Below, piece by piece: positions 35,682 through 44,337 of a stretch of 64,000 bases of DNA. The stretch is taken from NCBI GenBank assembly GCA_947501475.1, contig CANMWA010000004.1, forward strand, positions 248,001 through 312,000. Direction: 5' to 3'. The stretch is from an uncultured Aquimarina sp. GTDB lineage: Bacteria; Bacteroidota; Bacteroidia; Flavobacteriales; Flavobacteriaceae. The translations under genes and the position numbers were made by a program. Below the pieces are notes generated by a model. It had not been told where the DNA came from. It made no database searches and worked only from the letters and a program-made list of their open reading frames with translations. The number at the start of each line of letters is the position of its first letter. Within the stretch, counting starts at the first letter, position 1.

Positions 35682-36680
35682 TTAGTTAAGACTTTTTCCC
35701 AAGTTGATTAATAAATCACGAGTTGCAGTAATACCTTCAACTTCATTAAGACGTTCTCCTTCATATTCTACGCCAATAAAACCATCATATCCTGATTTTT
35801 TAATAATCTCAAGCATCTTTTTATAGTCGATAGTGGTTTCATTACCTTCAGTATTAAAATCATAGGATTTTGCACTTACCGCTTTAGCATAAGGCATCAT
35901 TTCTTCAACTCCTTGATATTTTGGATATTCTTTGATGCATTTAGTACCCCAACGTTCGCCACCTTCTCGTTCTAAACAGAAATTTCCAAAATCGGGCAGT
36001 ACACCACAATTTGGTTTATTTACTTTTTTCATTACTTCTACCAACAATGAAGCATTAGAAGATAAATACCCATGGTTTTCTACTATAACATTAACGCCTT
36101 TTGTAGCAGCATAATCAGATAGTTTATCAAGGCCATCTGTTGCAACATCAATCCATTGTTTAGGATCATTGGTGCCAAATAAATTTACTCTGATAGAGTG
36201 ACATCCTAAAAACTGCGCAGCATCTACCCATTTTTTATGTTTTTCTACAGTTTCATTTCGTTCTTTTTCATCAAGAACAGCTAGATCTCCTTCGCCATCA
36301 ACCATAATAATAAGATTTTTAATATTATGGGCTTCGCTATTTGATTTTAGAGTTTCTAGAAGTTGCTGCATTGCTTTTTTTGGATCAGGATCTTTTTTAA
36401 GCTCTTTAGTATATAACTGGCTTACATATTCAATCCCTTCAAAACCTAATTCACTTGCTTTTTGAGCAAAATCTTTAGGATCCATTCCTTCTTCAAGGAT
36501 TGCTTTATGTAAAGACCATTGCGCTAGAGATAGTTTGAAAAAAGGTTTGGGTTCTTTTTTAGAGGTTTCCATGGCAGATTCTTCTTGTTCTTTTTGAGAT
36601 TCGGTAGTTTCTTTGGTATTTTGTTTACATGAACTTAAGATCAAGAATATGATAAGCCCTTTTAAGATGGTTTGTTGCAT
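35682..36680 (-). CDS. TIM-barrel sugar isomerase/lyase-like lipoprotein
   Basis: A lipoprotein signal (LKGLIIFLILSSCKQN) and a Glu/Lys-rich linker precede a xylose-isomerase-like TIM barrel: FKLSLAQWSLHKAILE, LGFEGIEYVSQLY, VNVIVENHGYLSSNASLL (metal-ligand Glu), CGVLPDFGNFCLE and YDGFIGVEYEGE. The barrel is of hydroxypyruvate isomerase/sugar isomerase type but is lipidated, so it acts outside the cytosol. The pairing with an exported GMC dehydrogenase suggests that it processes the oxidised sugar in the periplasm, as an isomerase or eliminating lyase. Confidence 0.88.
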   Translation of the reverse strand: MQQTILKGLIIFLILSSCKQNTKETTESQKEQEESAMETSKKEPKPFFKLSLAQWSLHKAILEEGMDPKDFAQKASELGFEGIEYVSQLYTKELKKDPDPKKAMQQLLETLKSNSEAHNIKNLIIMVDGEGDLAVLDEKERNETVEKHKKWVDAAQFLGCHSIRVNLFGTNDPKQWIDVATDGLDKLSDYAATKGVNVIVENHGYLSSNASLLVEVMKKVNKPNCGVLPDFGNFCLEREGGERWGTKCIKEYPKYQGVEEMMPYAKAVSAKSYDFNTEGNETTIDYKKMLEIIKKSGYDGFIGVEYEGERLNEVEGITATRDLLINLGKSLN

Positions 36681-36704
36681 GATTGTTATTTTAAATCTAA
36701 ATAA

Positions 36705-37340
36705 TTATAGTGACCAGGCTTTGCCTTTGGTTAAATTTTCTACAGAATCACACCCGATTTGCTCACCAGGTACAGGTGCATATGCTAGTACGTTTTCTCC
36801 AATCTCTTCGGTAGTTTTAAATCCCCATATCGAGAGATCTCTAACTGCAGTGAGATAAAAAAAGATTCGAGCATCTTTAGAAATACTTTCAATTTCTTCA
36901 GGACTTTTTAAAGCCTGCATTTCTTTTTGATATGTTTCTTGTTGCTCTTTTGAAGATTTAAGATATTTGGCTAAAAAGGCGTCATATTCTTCGGGGAGCA
37001 CTTTTTTTACAGGTTTATCTTCATTAATACCTAATGCTTCCATTACAAGGCCAGCACTTTTTTTAAACATGCCTGCCTCTTCTTCTTTAGCAACATTGTT
37101 AATATATCGTTCAACAAACATAGGTACGTTAAGTGATTTTGCTCCAGGGATATCTGTTTCTGGAATGATAAAATCTACGAGTTGATCCAATACTTTTGCT
37201 TCGTCTTCAGAAAGTAATTCTGGTACCCAACCTAGTTTTACTTCACTAGTACAACTTTGTAAGATACTTAGCAATGTTGGAGTGGCAGCGATATACCCTG
37301 CTGATAATCCGATGTTTTTTAAGGCCTCTCTTCTGTTCAT
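36705..37340 (-). CDS. Gluconate 2-dehydrogenase subunit 3-like protein, Tat lipoprotein
   Basis: The true start is the ATG at 37340, giving MNRREALKNIGLSAG, a twin-arginine signal. An upstream in-frame ATG lies inside the GMC gene. The signal ends LLSILQSCTS, so the protein is probably a Tat-exported lipoprotein. The rest matches the gluconate 2-dehydrogenase subunit 3 family (DEAKVLDQLVDFIIPETDIP, ARIFFYLTAVRDLSIWG, APVPGEQIGC). This small subunit pairs with a GMC flavoprotein and carries it across the membrane. It lies 11 bp after the GMC gene. Confidence 0.92.
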   Translation of the reverse strand: MNRREALKNIGLSAGYIAATPTLLSILQSCTSEVKLGWVPELLSEDEAKVLDQLVDFIIPETDIPGAKSLNVPMFVERYINNVAKEEEAGMFKKSAGLVMEALGINEDKPVKKVLPEEYDAFLAKYLKSSKEQQETYQKEMQALKSPEEIESISKDARIFFYLTAVRDLSIWGFKTTEEIGENVLAYAPVPGEQIGCDSVENLTKGKAWSL

Positions 37341-37351
37341 AATATAAAGAA

Positions 37352-39043
37352 TTAAGCGTTTTTTTGAATTTGTTTTGCAGCATGATCTGCAGCTCTGGCT
37401 GTAAATGCCATATAGGTAAGCGATGGGTTTACACAACTGGCTGAAGTCATAAAAGAACCATCAGTAACATATACATTTGGTACGGCATGAATCTGATTAT
37501 ATTCATTAAGTACCGATGTTTTAGGGTCTTTACCCATTCTGGCAGTTCCCATCTCATGAATACCTAATCCGGGTGCACCGATATCATCCCAAGGTTGCAC
37601 GTCTTCAAAACCAGCTTTTTTAAGCATTTCCATAGCTTCAGAAATCATGTCCTTTCGCATTTCTAGTTCATTTTCTTTGAATTCTGCATCAAAAGTTACA
37701 GTTGGTAACCCCCATTCGTCAAGTTTCTCATAATCTAACGTCATTTTATTTTCATGATAGGGTAGGCACTCGCCAAATCCCATCAACCCGATTTGCCATT
37801 TACCCGGTTTTAGGATACTTTCTTTAAGCTCTGCACCATAACCTAGTTCTGCCACAGTTTCTCTCCAATCACTTCGGCTAGCGCCTCCTTGATAGCCGTA
37901 ACCACGTTTGAATGTTTTTTGATCTGTATCCCCACCAATGTTTCTATATCTAGGGATATAAAGCCCGTTAGGTCTTCTACCTTTATAATATTTATCTTCG
38001 AAACCATTGTATTTACCGAAAGCTCCTGCTTTAAAATGGTGATCCATGATATTATGACCTAATTCTCCAGAATCATTTCCCATTCCGTTAGGAAAACGCT
38101 CTGATTTGGATTGCATAAGAATACTAGCAGAAGCTATTGCCGAAGCACATAAAAAGATGATTTTTGCAGTATATTCATGCGTTTCTTTAGTTTCAGTATC
38201 AATTACCTTTACACCAGAAGCTTTACCTGTTTTATCATCGTAGATCACTTGATGAACAATTGAGTTAGGTCGTAGTGTCATATTGCCTGTACGTTCTGCA
38301 GCCGGAAGAGTAGAGGAGTTACTACTAAAATAGGCTCCAAAAGGACAACCGCGCATACATCGATTACGATATTGGCAGTTCATACGACCTTCAAAAGTTT
38401 TTGTCCCGGTTATATGTGCTGTTCTACCAATAGTCATTACTCGATCTTCATAATTTTCTGCAATATTTGCTTTTAGGTGATCCTCGACACAATTTAACTC
38501 CATAGGAGGAAGAAATTGACCATCTGGCAGTTGTTCTAGCCCAAGTTTTTCACCACTAACTCCAATAAATTCTTCTACTTTATCATACCAAGGTGCTATT
38601 TCTTTATAGCGTACTGGCCAATCTATAGCAATTCTATCTTTTTTATTGGCTTCAAAATCAATATCGCTTAGTCTATAACTTTGTCGTCCCCACATTAAAG
38701 ATCGACCTCCCACGTGATAACCACGAATCCAGTCAAATCGTTTTGTTTCATTGTATGGGTGTTTAAGGTCGTTTACAAAAAAATGACGATGTTCTTTACC
38801 GGTTACATATCCTGTTCGGTTTTGTTTCTCTTGTTCTGCTACTTCCTCTCTAGTAGGTTGCCCTTTAAACTCTGTATCCCATGGATCATCATTCATTGTA
38901 GTATAGTCTTCGATATGTTTGACCATACGCCCACGTTCTAAAACCAACGTTTTAAGCCCTTTTTCACAGAGTTCTTTAGCGGCCCAACCACCACTAATTC
39001 CTGTTCCTACTACGATTGCATCGTATTGTGGTTCTTTTTCCAT
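37352..39043 (-). CDS. GMC-family FAD sugar dehydrogenase, large subunit
   Basis: In this 563-residue flavoprotein the FAD-binding Rossmann motif is AIVVGTGISGGWAAKELCEKG, followed by GGRSLMWGRQSYRL, a Cys-rich segment (CQYRNRCMRGCPFGAYF, about residues 215-235, possibly an Fe-S or structural site) and the C-terminal GMC_oxred_C with HEMGTARMG and NVYVTDGSFMTSASCVNPS (catalytic His/Asn region). It has no signal peptide, so it most likely hitchhikes on the Tat signal of the small subunit. Relatives include gluconate 2-dehydrogenase and glucoside 3-dehydrogenase. Electrons would go to the cytochrome c encoded next to it. Confidence 0.92.
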   Translation of the reverse strand: MEKEPQYDAIVVGTGISGGWAAKELCEKGLKTLVLERGRMVKHIEDYTTMNDDPWDTEFKGQPTREEVAEQEKQNRTGYVTGKEHRHFFVNDLKHPYNETKRFDWIRGYHVGGRSLMWGRQSYRLSDIDFEANKKDRIAIDWPVRYKEIAPWYDKVEEFIGVSGEKLGLEQLPDGQFLPPMELNCVEDHLKANIAENYEDRVMTIGRTAHITGTKTFEGRMNCQYRNRCMRGCPFGAYFSSNSSTLPAAERTGNMTLRPNSIVHQVIYDDKTGKASGVKVIDTETKETHEYTAKIIFLCASAIASASILMQSKSERFPNGMGNDSGELGHNIMDHHFKAGAFGKYNGFEDKYYKGRRPNGLYIPRYRNIGGDTDQKTFKRGYGYQGGASRSDWRETVAELGYGAELKESILKPGKWQIGLMGFGECLPYHENKMTLDYEKLDEWGLPTVTFDAEFKENELEMRKDMISEAMEMLKKAGFEDVQPWDDIGAPGLGIHEMGTARMGKDPKTSVLNEYNQIHAVPNVYVTDGSFMTSASCVNPSLTYMAFTARAADHAAKQIQKNA

Positions 39044-39081
39044 ATAATTCTGACAATTTGTATGATTGATTTCTAAATTTA

Positions 39082-39570
39082 TTATTCTAGAGTTCTAAAC
39101 CACTCTACCATAGCTCTAGCTTCTTCTTCAGGGATATTTTGATTGATCATTATCGTATTATTATACTCTTTAAATAACGCTTTGGCTACGGGGTCTTTTT
39201 TTAGCATTTCATCTGGATTCATAATCATATTCATAACCCATTCTGGACTACGTTTTTTATATATCCCTGCCATAGGTGGTCCTATAAATTTCTGCTTAGT
39301 TTTATGGCAAGCGACACATTTTGATTTAAAAAGCTGCTCTCCTTTTTCGGATAATTCTTTATTAATATTGTCCTCAAAAGTTACTGATGTTATTGGTCCG
39401 ATCCCTTTATTGTCTAACATGATAGGGACAGAAGAAGTTTTTGTAGTTTGATTCTTTTTTTCTTCCTTTTTAGTACCAATAGTAATGGTTTCTTTATCTT
39501 TTTTTTCTGAGCCGCAACTAAGGCATAAAATTAGGCAAATAACACCTATGCAAATAGCAGTTTTTTTCAT
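39082..39570 (-). CDS. c-type cytochrome lipoprotein
   Basis: This 162-residue protein has a lipoprotein signal (CIGVICLILCLSCGSEKK) and a Lys-rich linker. A single haem domain follows, with the CxxCH motif in KCVACHKTKQKFIGPPM and a likely axial Met in the segment IMNPDEMLKK. It heads the operon upstream of the GMC gene, so it is the probable electron acceptor of the dehydrogenase in the periplasm or at the outer face of a membrane. Confidence 0.92.
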   Translation of the reverse strand: MKKTAICIGVICLILCLSCGSEKKDKETITIGTKKEEKKNQTTKTSSVPIMLDNKGIGPITSVTFEDNINKELSEKGEQLFKSKCVACHKTKQKFIGPPMAGIYKKRSPEWVMNMIMNPDEMLKKDPVAKALFKEYNNTIMINQNIPEEEARAMVEWFRTLE

Positions 39571-39877
39571 TTGAAATGATTTATTTTTAACATTTAACGG
39601 TACTAAAAATTATTTGAAAATCTTCATAGCGTGGCTCTATGATTCATTTCGGGTACTCTATGATCTTTAAGCTAGATCTAAAATCATTATATAATGATTT
39701 TATGATGTGAAATGTTAGTTTTTGAATGTTTGGAGTTAAATATAAGAAGTTTATTTATGTTTTAACAAAACAATTAACTATTCCTTAGATAAAATAGAAC
39801 TTCTTTTATGAATAATTGTGCCAAAAGGTTTATTAGTAAAGCCTTTTTAAGCGTTTGATTTATTTCATTTTTCTTTT
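39571..39877. other. Gene-free stretch with a perfect 22-base palindrome
   Basis: This region of about 300 bases lies before the cytochrome-GMC operon and holds no credible gene. At 39680-39701 is an uninterrupted palindrome, AAAATCATTAT and its complement, which could be a dimeric regulator site or the foot of a cruciform. A weak hairpin near 39826-39851 (AAAAGG…CCTTTTT) may terminate the minus-strand gene at 39878. Confidence 0.45.
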
Positions 39878-40111
39878 TTACATGAAGGTTCTTTTAAGCA
39901 TCCTTTTCTCAATTTCTGCAGCGATCAATAATTTTTTTAATCTATTTTTTTTAATCTGACATTTAGAATGTAATAAATCATTTTTAGTTCTGTAAATTAA
40001 AGACTCACAATAATTAATTCGATTTGGGGCGGGAAGTTTTGAGATTACACTTTTATATAGCTGATCTTTATGTATTAAAGAATTTGAGGTATTTTTTTTG
40101 AATAAAGACAT
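39878..40111 (-). CDS. Hypothetical small basic protein
   Basis: This 77-residue, Lys-rich soluble protein ends RLKKLLIAAEIEKRMLKRTFM. It has two Cys (YCES, HSKCQIKK) but no recognisable motif. It starts with an ATG and sits alone between gene-free stretches, so it could be real but poorly conserved. Possible helix-rich nucleic-acid-binding character is a guess from charge. Confidence 0.4.
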   Translation of the reverse strand: MSLFKKNTSNSLIHKDQLYKSVISKLPAPNRINYCESLIYRTKNDLLHSKCQIKKNRLKKLLIAAEIEKRMLKRTFM

Positions 40112-40424
40112 TTGACTTTTGGGTTTAGAAGAGTATTTAAAATCATGCTTATTAAAATTTTAATATCGATTATTTTATATTCAAACTTCGTTCCCAAGTG
40201 CTTTTGTGAATATTAAAGTTAAGCTAAAAATCATACTAAATTTTAGATTCTTGATGTAGGTGTGTTCAATTTCAACGATATACAATCTAAGTTCTCATTT
40301 AAAAATTCGCAATAGAGTAGATATGGAAGGGTTATATTCATAATTTTAATAAAGTTTATGATTAAAAGTTATAATGTAAATCATTAAGAACCTTACATTT
40401 GCAAACCCTAATAAAAATGTATTT
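40112..40424. promoter_or_regulatory. Gene-free stretch with a TAnnTTTG promoter box at 40394-40401
   Basis: No gene is visible in these 313 bases. TACATTTG at 40394-40401 fits the flavobacterial -7 box and would give a transcript starting near 40408, 17 bases before the GTG of the next gene. This supports that start, because the only nearby ATG (40417) is in another frame and stops after three codons. Confidence 0.5.
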
Positions 40425-40883
40425 GTGATTCAAGATCTTATTATTGCTATTTTATGGAGTATTTCCCCCTTTGGTGAAGCCAAAGTTGGAATTCCTTATG
40501 GAATGTTTAATGGAGTAAATATATATTTGGTCTTTGTTGTATGTTTTCTGGCGAATGTACTTGTCTTTCCTTTGATGATGTTTTTTTTAGAAAAAGTGAA
40601 TACTTATTTGCTAGGATGGAGTGTTTATAAGAAAGTAGCTTTGTTTATTGCTAGAAGAGCTAAAGCAGGATCGGGAGATAAAATTGAAAAATATGGATTT
40701 TGGGGGCTTTTACTTTTTGTAATGATACCGCTTCCGGGAACAGGAGTTTATGCAGGAAGTATAGCAACATATCTGTTTAAAATTAAAAAAAGAAAAGCTT
40801 TTGTTGCGAATACTATAGGGATTTTCTTTTCTTCAGTTATTGTTTGGTCAACGACATTAGCTACTATAAAAGGTATGGCCTAA
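40425..40883 (+). CDS. Small multi-drug export protein (COG2426-like)
   Basis: This 152-residue membrane protein starts at GTG. Its N terminus reads ILWSISPFGEAKVGIPYGMF, with the conserved PFGEA(K/R)xGIP segment, then FLANVLVFPLMMFFLE, KIEKYGFWGLLLFVMIPLPG and GVYAGSIATYLFKIKKRKAF. The paired Pro-Gly motifs and four helices match the DedA-related COG2426 family. The name reflects family annotation; transport of drugs is not established. Confidence 0.88.
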   Translation: MIQDLIIAILWSISPFGEAKVGIPYGMFNGVNIYLVFVVCFLANVLVFPLMMFFLEKVNTYLLGWSVYKKVALFIARRAKAGSGDKIEKYGFWGLLLFVMIPLPGTGVYAGSIATYLFKIKKRKAFVANTIGIFFSSVIVWSTTLATIKGMA

Positions 40884-41287
40884 ACCCTTTACTATAGATA
40901 GTTTTTGCTCTTAATGCCATTTTTAAGGTTTTTTCTCTTCTATTGCTCGAAAATATAGTAAAGTTTAACAGAAATTTATGTTTATCTATATTTAGTGATT
41001 TTACAAGAATTTTTCAATGAAATCTTCAGCTAACCAATATTTTATATTTATTTAATTAATTGATTTTCAGTTTGTTGTGTTAGTTTTTTCAATAAATTAC
41101 TTAATACAGTATATTTTTCAACCTCTTTTTTTGTACTAAATACCATTATTATTGTTTGGTATAATTTTTCTATTTTTAAAGCTAGCTGTTTTATTATAGT
41201 AAAAATAGATCAGTTTTTAGTGCGTATCATATATGGTATTGTACTGATAGTTAAATGAATATTCACTCAATCAAAAAGGAAGTTTAT
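40884..41287. other. Gene-free AT-rich stretch before tldD
   Basis: Four hundred bases hold no credible ORF, repeat or clear promoter box. The stretch 41255-41287 is in frame with tldD (an ATG at 41255), but it would add 11 residues ahead of the Tat signal, so I treat it as leader. Confidence 0.4.
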
Positions 41288-42928
41288 ATGAAACGAAGAG
41301 ATTTTGTTCAATATGCAGGATTAGGAGCTGGCGCTTTGATGATGCCTTCCCTGCTCATGGGAAATAATATTTCTGCAGAAGCATTGTTAAATCCAGGAAT
41401 GGATATAACAATAAAGAAGAAATTAGCGGATGTTGCACTAAACACCGCAAAATCTTTAGGAGCGTCATATGCAGATGCCAGAATAGGAAGATATTTAAAT
41501 CAGTTTGTATTTACTAGAGAAGATAAAGTGCAAAACGTAGTTAATACAGAATCTTTTGGTATCGGAATTAGAGTAATTGCTAATGGTACATGGGGATTTG
41601 CTTCTACTAATAATGTTTCTGATGCTGGTATCAAAAAAGCAACACAACAAGCTGTGGCTATCGCTAAGGCAAATTCAAAAATACAAAAGGTACCTGTAAA
41701 ACTTGCTCCTGTAGCATCTTATGGTGAGGTTTCATGGAAAACTCCTATTAAGAAAGATTTTAAAGAGGTTCCAATTTCAGAAAAAGTAGACTTATTACTT
41801 AGTGCCAATGCAGCAGCATTAAAAAATGGAGCCAATTTTGTAAATTCTGGATTGTTTATGGTGAACGAGCAAAAATATTTTGCATCTACAGAAGGGTCAT
41901 ATATAGATCAAGATGTACACCGTATCTGGCCTACTTTTACAGTTACAGCAATTGATCGTGCTTCAAATAAATTTAAATCCCGTCAGGCAATGAGTGCTCC
42001 TATGGGTATGGGGTATGAGTATTTAGATGGTCTAGACTCAGAAAAACTAGAAGGGCCAGCAGGTTTAAAACTGTATCGAGGTAGTTATGATATGGTTGAA
42101 GATGCTACTTTGGCTGCAAAACAAGCCAAAGAAAGACTTACTGCCAAATCTGTTGAAGCTGGTAAATATGATTTGGTTTTAGAACCTAATCACCTAGGGT
42201 TAACCATTCACGAATCTGTAGGACATCCATTAGAATTAGATCGCGTTCTTGGATATGAAGCAAATTATGCAGGGACAAGTTTTGCTACACTGGATAAATG
42301 GAAAACCAAAAACTTTAAGTATGGAAGCGAAATCGTTAATCTGGTAGCAGATAAAACCCAAGTTGGATCTCTAGGAGCTGTAGGATATGATGATGAAGGA
42401 GTTAAAACAAAACAATGGGATTTAGTACGTAAAGGTGTATTAACCAACTATCAAGCCATACGAGATCAAGTACATATGATTGATCAGAAAGAATCTCATG
42501 GATGTTGTTATTCACAAAGTTGGAATGATGTACAGTTTCAGCGTATGCCAAATGTATCATTAGAACCAGGTACAGAGAAATATAGTGTTAGTGATATGAT
42601 CAAAGATGTAGAAAAAGGAATATATATTGCTGGTAGAGGCTCTTACTCTATTGATCAACAGCGATATAATTTTCAGTTTGGAGGAACTGCTTTTTACGAA
42701 ATTAAAAATGGAGAAATTGTAGGGATGTTAGATGATGTTGCTTACCAATCTAATACACAAGAGTTTTGGAATTCTTGTGCTAAGATATGTGATAAGAGTG
42801 ATTACCGTATGTTTGGTTCATTCTTCGATGGTAAAGGACAACCTTCGCAAATTAGTGCAGTATCACATGGTAGTTCTACAACCAGATTTAATAACGTAAA
42901 TGTGATCAACACAGGTAGAACCATTTAA
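41288..42928 (+). CDS. tldD: TldD metallopeptidase with a Tat signal
   Basis: I start at 41288 (MKRRDFVQYAGLGAGALMMP), which gives a clean twin-arginine signal. The body is a TldD/PmbA-type zinc peptidase. It has the active site HESVGHPLELDR (HExxxH), the ligand Cys region HGCCYSQSWNDVQFQR and the C-terminal GRGSYSIDQQRYNFQFGG. TldD is the catalytic subunit of the TldD/TldE heterodimer that degrades unfolded or modified peptides. Enterobacterial TldD is cytosolic, so the Tat signal points to action outside the cytosol. The TldE-like partner follows after 32 bp. Confidence 0.93.
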   Translation: MKRRDFVQYAGLGAGALMMPSLLMGNNISAEALLNPGMDITIKKKLADVALNTAKSLGASYADARIGRYLNQFVFTREDKVQNVVNTESFGIGIRVIANGTWGFASTNNVSDAGIKKATQQAVAIAKANSKIQKVPVKLAPVASYGEVSWKTPIKKDFKEVPISEKVDLLLSANAAALKNGANFVNSGLFMVNEQKYFASTEGSYIDQDVHRIWPTFTVTAIDRASNKFKSRQAMSAPMGMGYEYLDGLDSEKLEGPAGLKLYRGSYDMVEDATLAAKQAKERLTAKSVEAGKYDLVLEPNHLGLTIHESVGHPLELDRVLGYEANYAGTSFATLDKWKTKNFKYGSEIVNLVADKTQVGSLGAVGYDDEGVKTKQWDLVRKGVLTNYQAIRDQVHMIDQKESHGCCYSQSWNDVQFQRMPNVSLEPGTEKYSVSDMIKDVEKGIYIAGRGSYSIDQQRYNFQFGGTAFYEIKNGEIVGMLDDVAYQSNTQEFWNSCAKICDKSDYRMFGSFFDGKGQPSQISAVSHGSSTTRFNNVNVINTGRTI

Positions 42929-42960
42929 AATATTGTTTTACTACAAATACAAAAAATATC

Positions 42961-44277
42961 ATGGCAATATATACAAAAGAAGAAGCAAAGCAAATTATGG
43001 AAAAAGCATTAAGCTTTTCTAAAGCTGATGCTTGCGAAATAAATATAAGTGGAAGCGAAAGCGGAAATATCCGTTATGCACGTAATACTGTGTCTACTTC
43101 TGGTCACAGATCAAATCAAACTTTGGTTGTACAGTCTAGTTTTGGTAAAAAATCTGGTACAGCTACTATTGATGAATTTGATGACGAGTCGTTAAAAAAA
43201 GTAGTGAGTAGAGCAGAAGAACTAGCTAAACTCTCTCCAGAAAATCCAGAGTTCATGTCACCTTTAGGTCCTCAGACCTATGATGATTCTATAACTTATA
43301 ATGAGGCAACTGCAAAAATAACTCCAGAGTATAGAGCAAAAGTTGCAAATAGCAGTATTGAACCTGCAGCAGCCAAAGAGGTTACGGCAGCTGGTTTTTT
43401 TGATGATTCATCAGGTTTTGATGCGATGTTAAATTCAAGCGGACTTTTTGCTTATAATAAATGGACTAACGTTGATTTTACAGTTACTATGAGAAGTAAT
43501 GACGGTACAGGATCGGGTTGGGTTACCAGAAATTTTAATGATATCAATAAGTTTGATGCTGTCGAGGCTTCTAAAGTTGCAATAGACAAAGCAATACTAT
43601 CAAAAGAAGCTAAAGCCATTGAACCTGGTAAATATACTGTAATACTAGAGCCAGCTGCATCAATAGGACTATTGGGTAATATGGCTAGAGCTTTTAACGC
43701 CCGTACAGCAGATGAAGGACGAAGCTTTATGTCTAAAGAAGGTGGGGGTACTAAGCTGGGAGATAAGATTGTAGATGAACGCATAAATATATGGTCTGAT
43801 CCTTTACACCCAGAGGTACCAACCAGTACATGGAATAACTCGGGACAACCGTTAAAGAAAACAAGTTGGATAGAAAATGGTGCAGTCAAAAATTTGGCAT
43901 ATAGCCGTTATTGGGCAAAGCAAAAAGGAGTAGATCCAGTGCCTTTCCCAGATGGATTTGTTATGCAGGGAGGGGACGCTTCTTTAGAAGATCTTATCAA
44001 GGATACCAAAAAGGGAATCTTAGTAACCAGGTTATGGTATATTAGAAGTGTAGATCCTCAAACTTTATTGTATACAGGACTTACAAGGGATGGGACTTTT
44101 TATATCGAGAACGGAAAAATTAAGTATCCAGTAAAGAATTTTAGATTTAATGAAAGCCCAATCATCATGCTTAATAACCTCGAAACTCTCGGTAAGCAAG
44201 TAAGGATCGATGGTAATTTGGTGCCTTATATGAAGGTAAGGGACTTTACCTTTACCAGCTTATCAGACGCGGTATAA
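42961..44277 (+). CDS. pmbA: TldE/PmbA-like metallopeptidase homologue
   Basis: This 438-residue protein is the TldD/PmbA paralogue without the HExxxH motif. The corresponding region reads LEPAASIGLLGNMARAFNAR, as in the non-catalytic TldE subunit. Other family segments are NIRYARNTVSTSG, GKKSGTATIDEFDDESLKKV and TRDGTFYIENGKIKYPVKNF. It has no signal peptide although its presumed partner has a Tat signal, so it may be exported as a folded complex with TldD. An intrinsic terminator follows at 44294-44336. Confidence 0.92.
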   Translation: MAIYTKEEAKQIMEKALSFSKADACEINISGSESGNIRYARNTVSTSGHRSNQTLVVQSSFGKKSGTATIDEFDDESLKKVVSRAEELAKLSPENPEFMSPLGPQTYDDSITYNEATAKITPEYRAKVANSSIEPAAAKEVTAAGFFDDSSGFDAMLNSSGLFAYNKWTNVDFTVTMRSNDGTGSGWVTRNFNDINKFDAVEASKVAIDKAILSKEAKAIEPGKYTVILEPAASIGLLGNMARAFNARTADEGRSFMSKEGGGTKLGDKIVDERINIWSDPLHPEVPTSTWNNSGQPLKKTSWIENGAVKNLAYSRYWAKQKGVDPVPFPDGFVMQGGDASLEDLIKDTKKGILVTRLWYIRSVDPQTLLYTGLTRDGTFYIENGKIKYPVKNFRFNESPIIMLNNLETLGKQVRIDGNLVPYMKVRDFTFTSLSDAV

Positions 44278-44293
44278 CTTTAGTATAAAATAT

Positions 44294-44336
44294 AAAACTG
44301 GTTGTTTTGATAACATTAGGATAACCAGTTTTTTAT
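44294..44336 (+). terminator. Intrinsic terminator overlapping the next gene's start region
   Basis: A 10-bp stem (AAAACTGGTT at 44294-44303 and its complement at 44323-44332) with a 19-base loop is followed by a T-run. The TTG start of the DUF4159 gene begins at 44338, directly after it. Read-through or a promoter inside the loop would be needed for the next gene to be expressed with a leader. Confidence 0.75.
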
Positions 44337-44337
44337 T

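Noticed and set aside
43452..43889. A 145-codon minus-strand open frame inside the tldE gene
   Set aside because: It is antisense to a clear TldE coding region and has no recognisable domain or own context.
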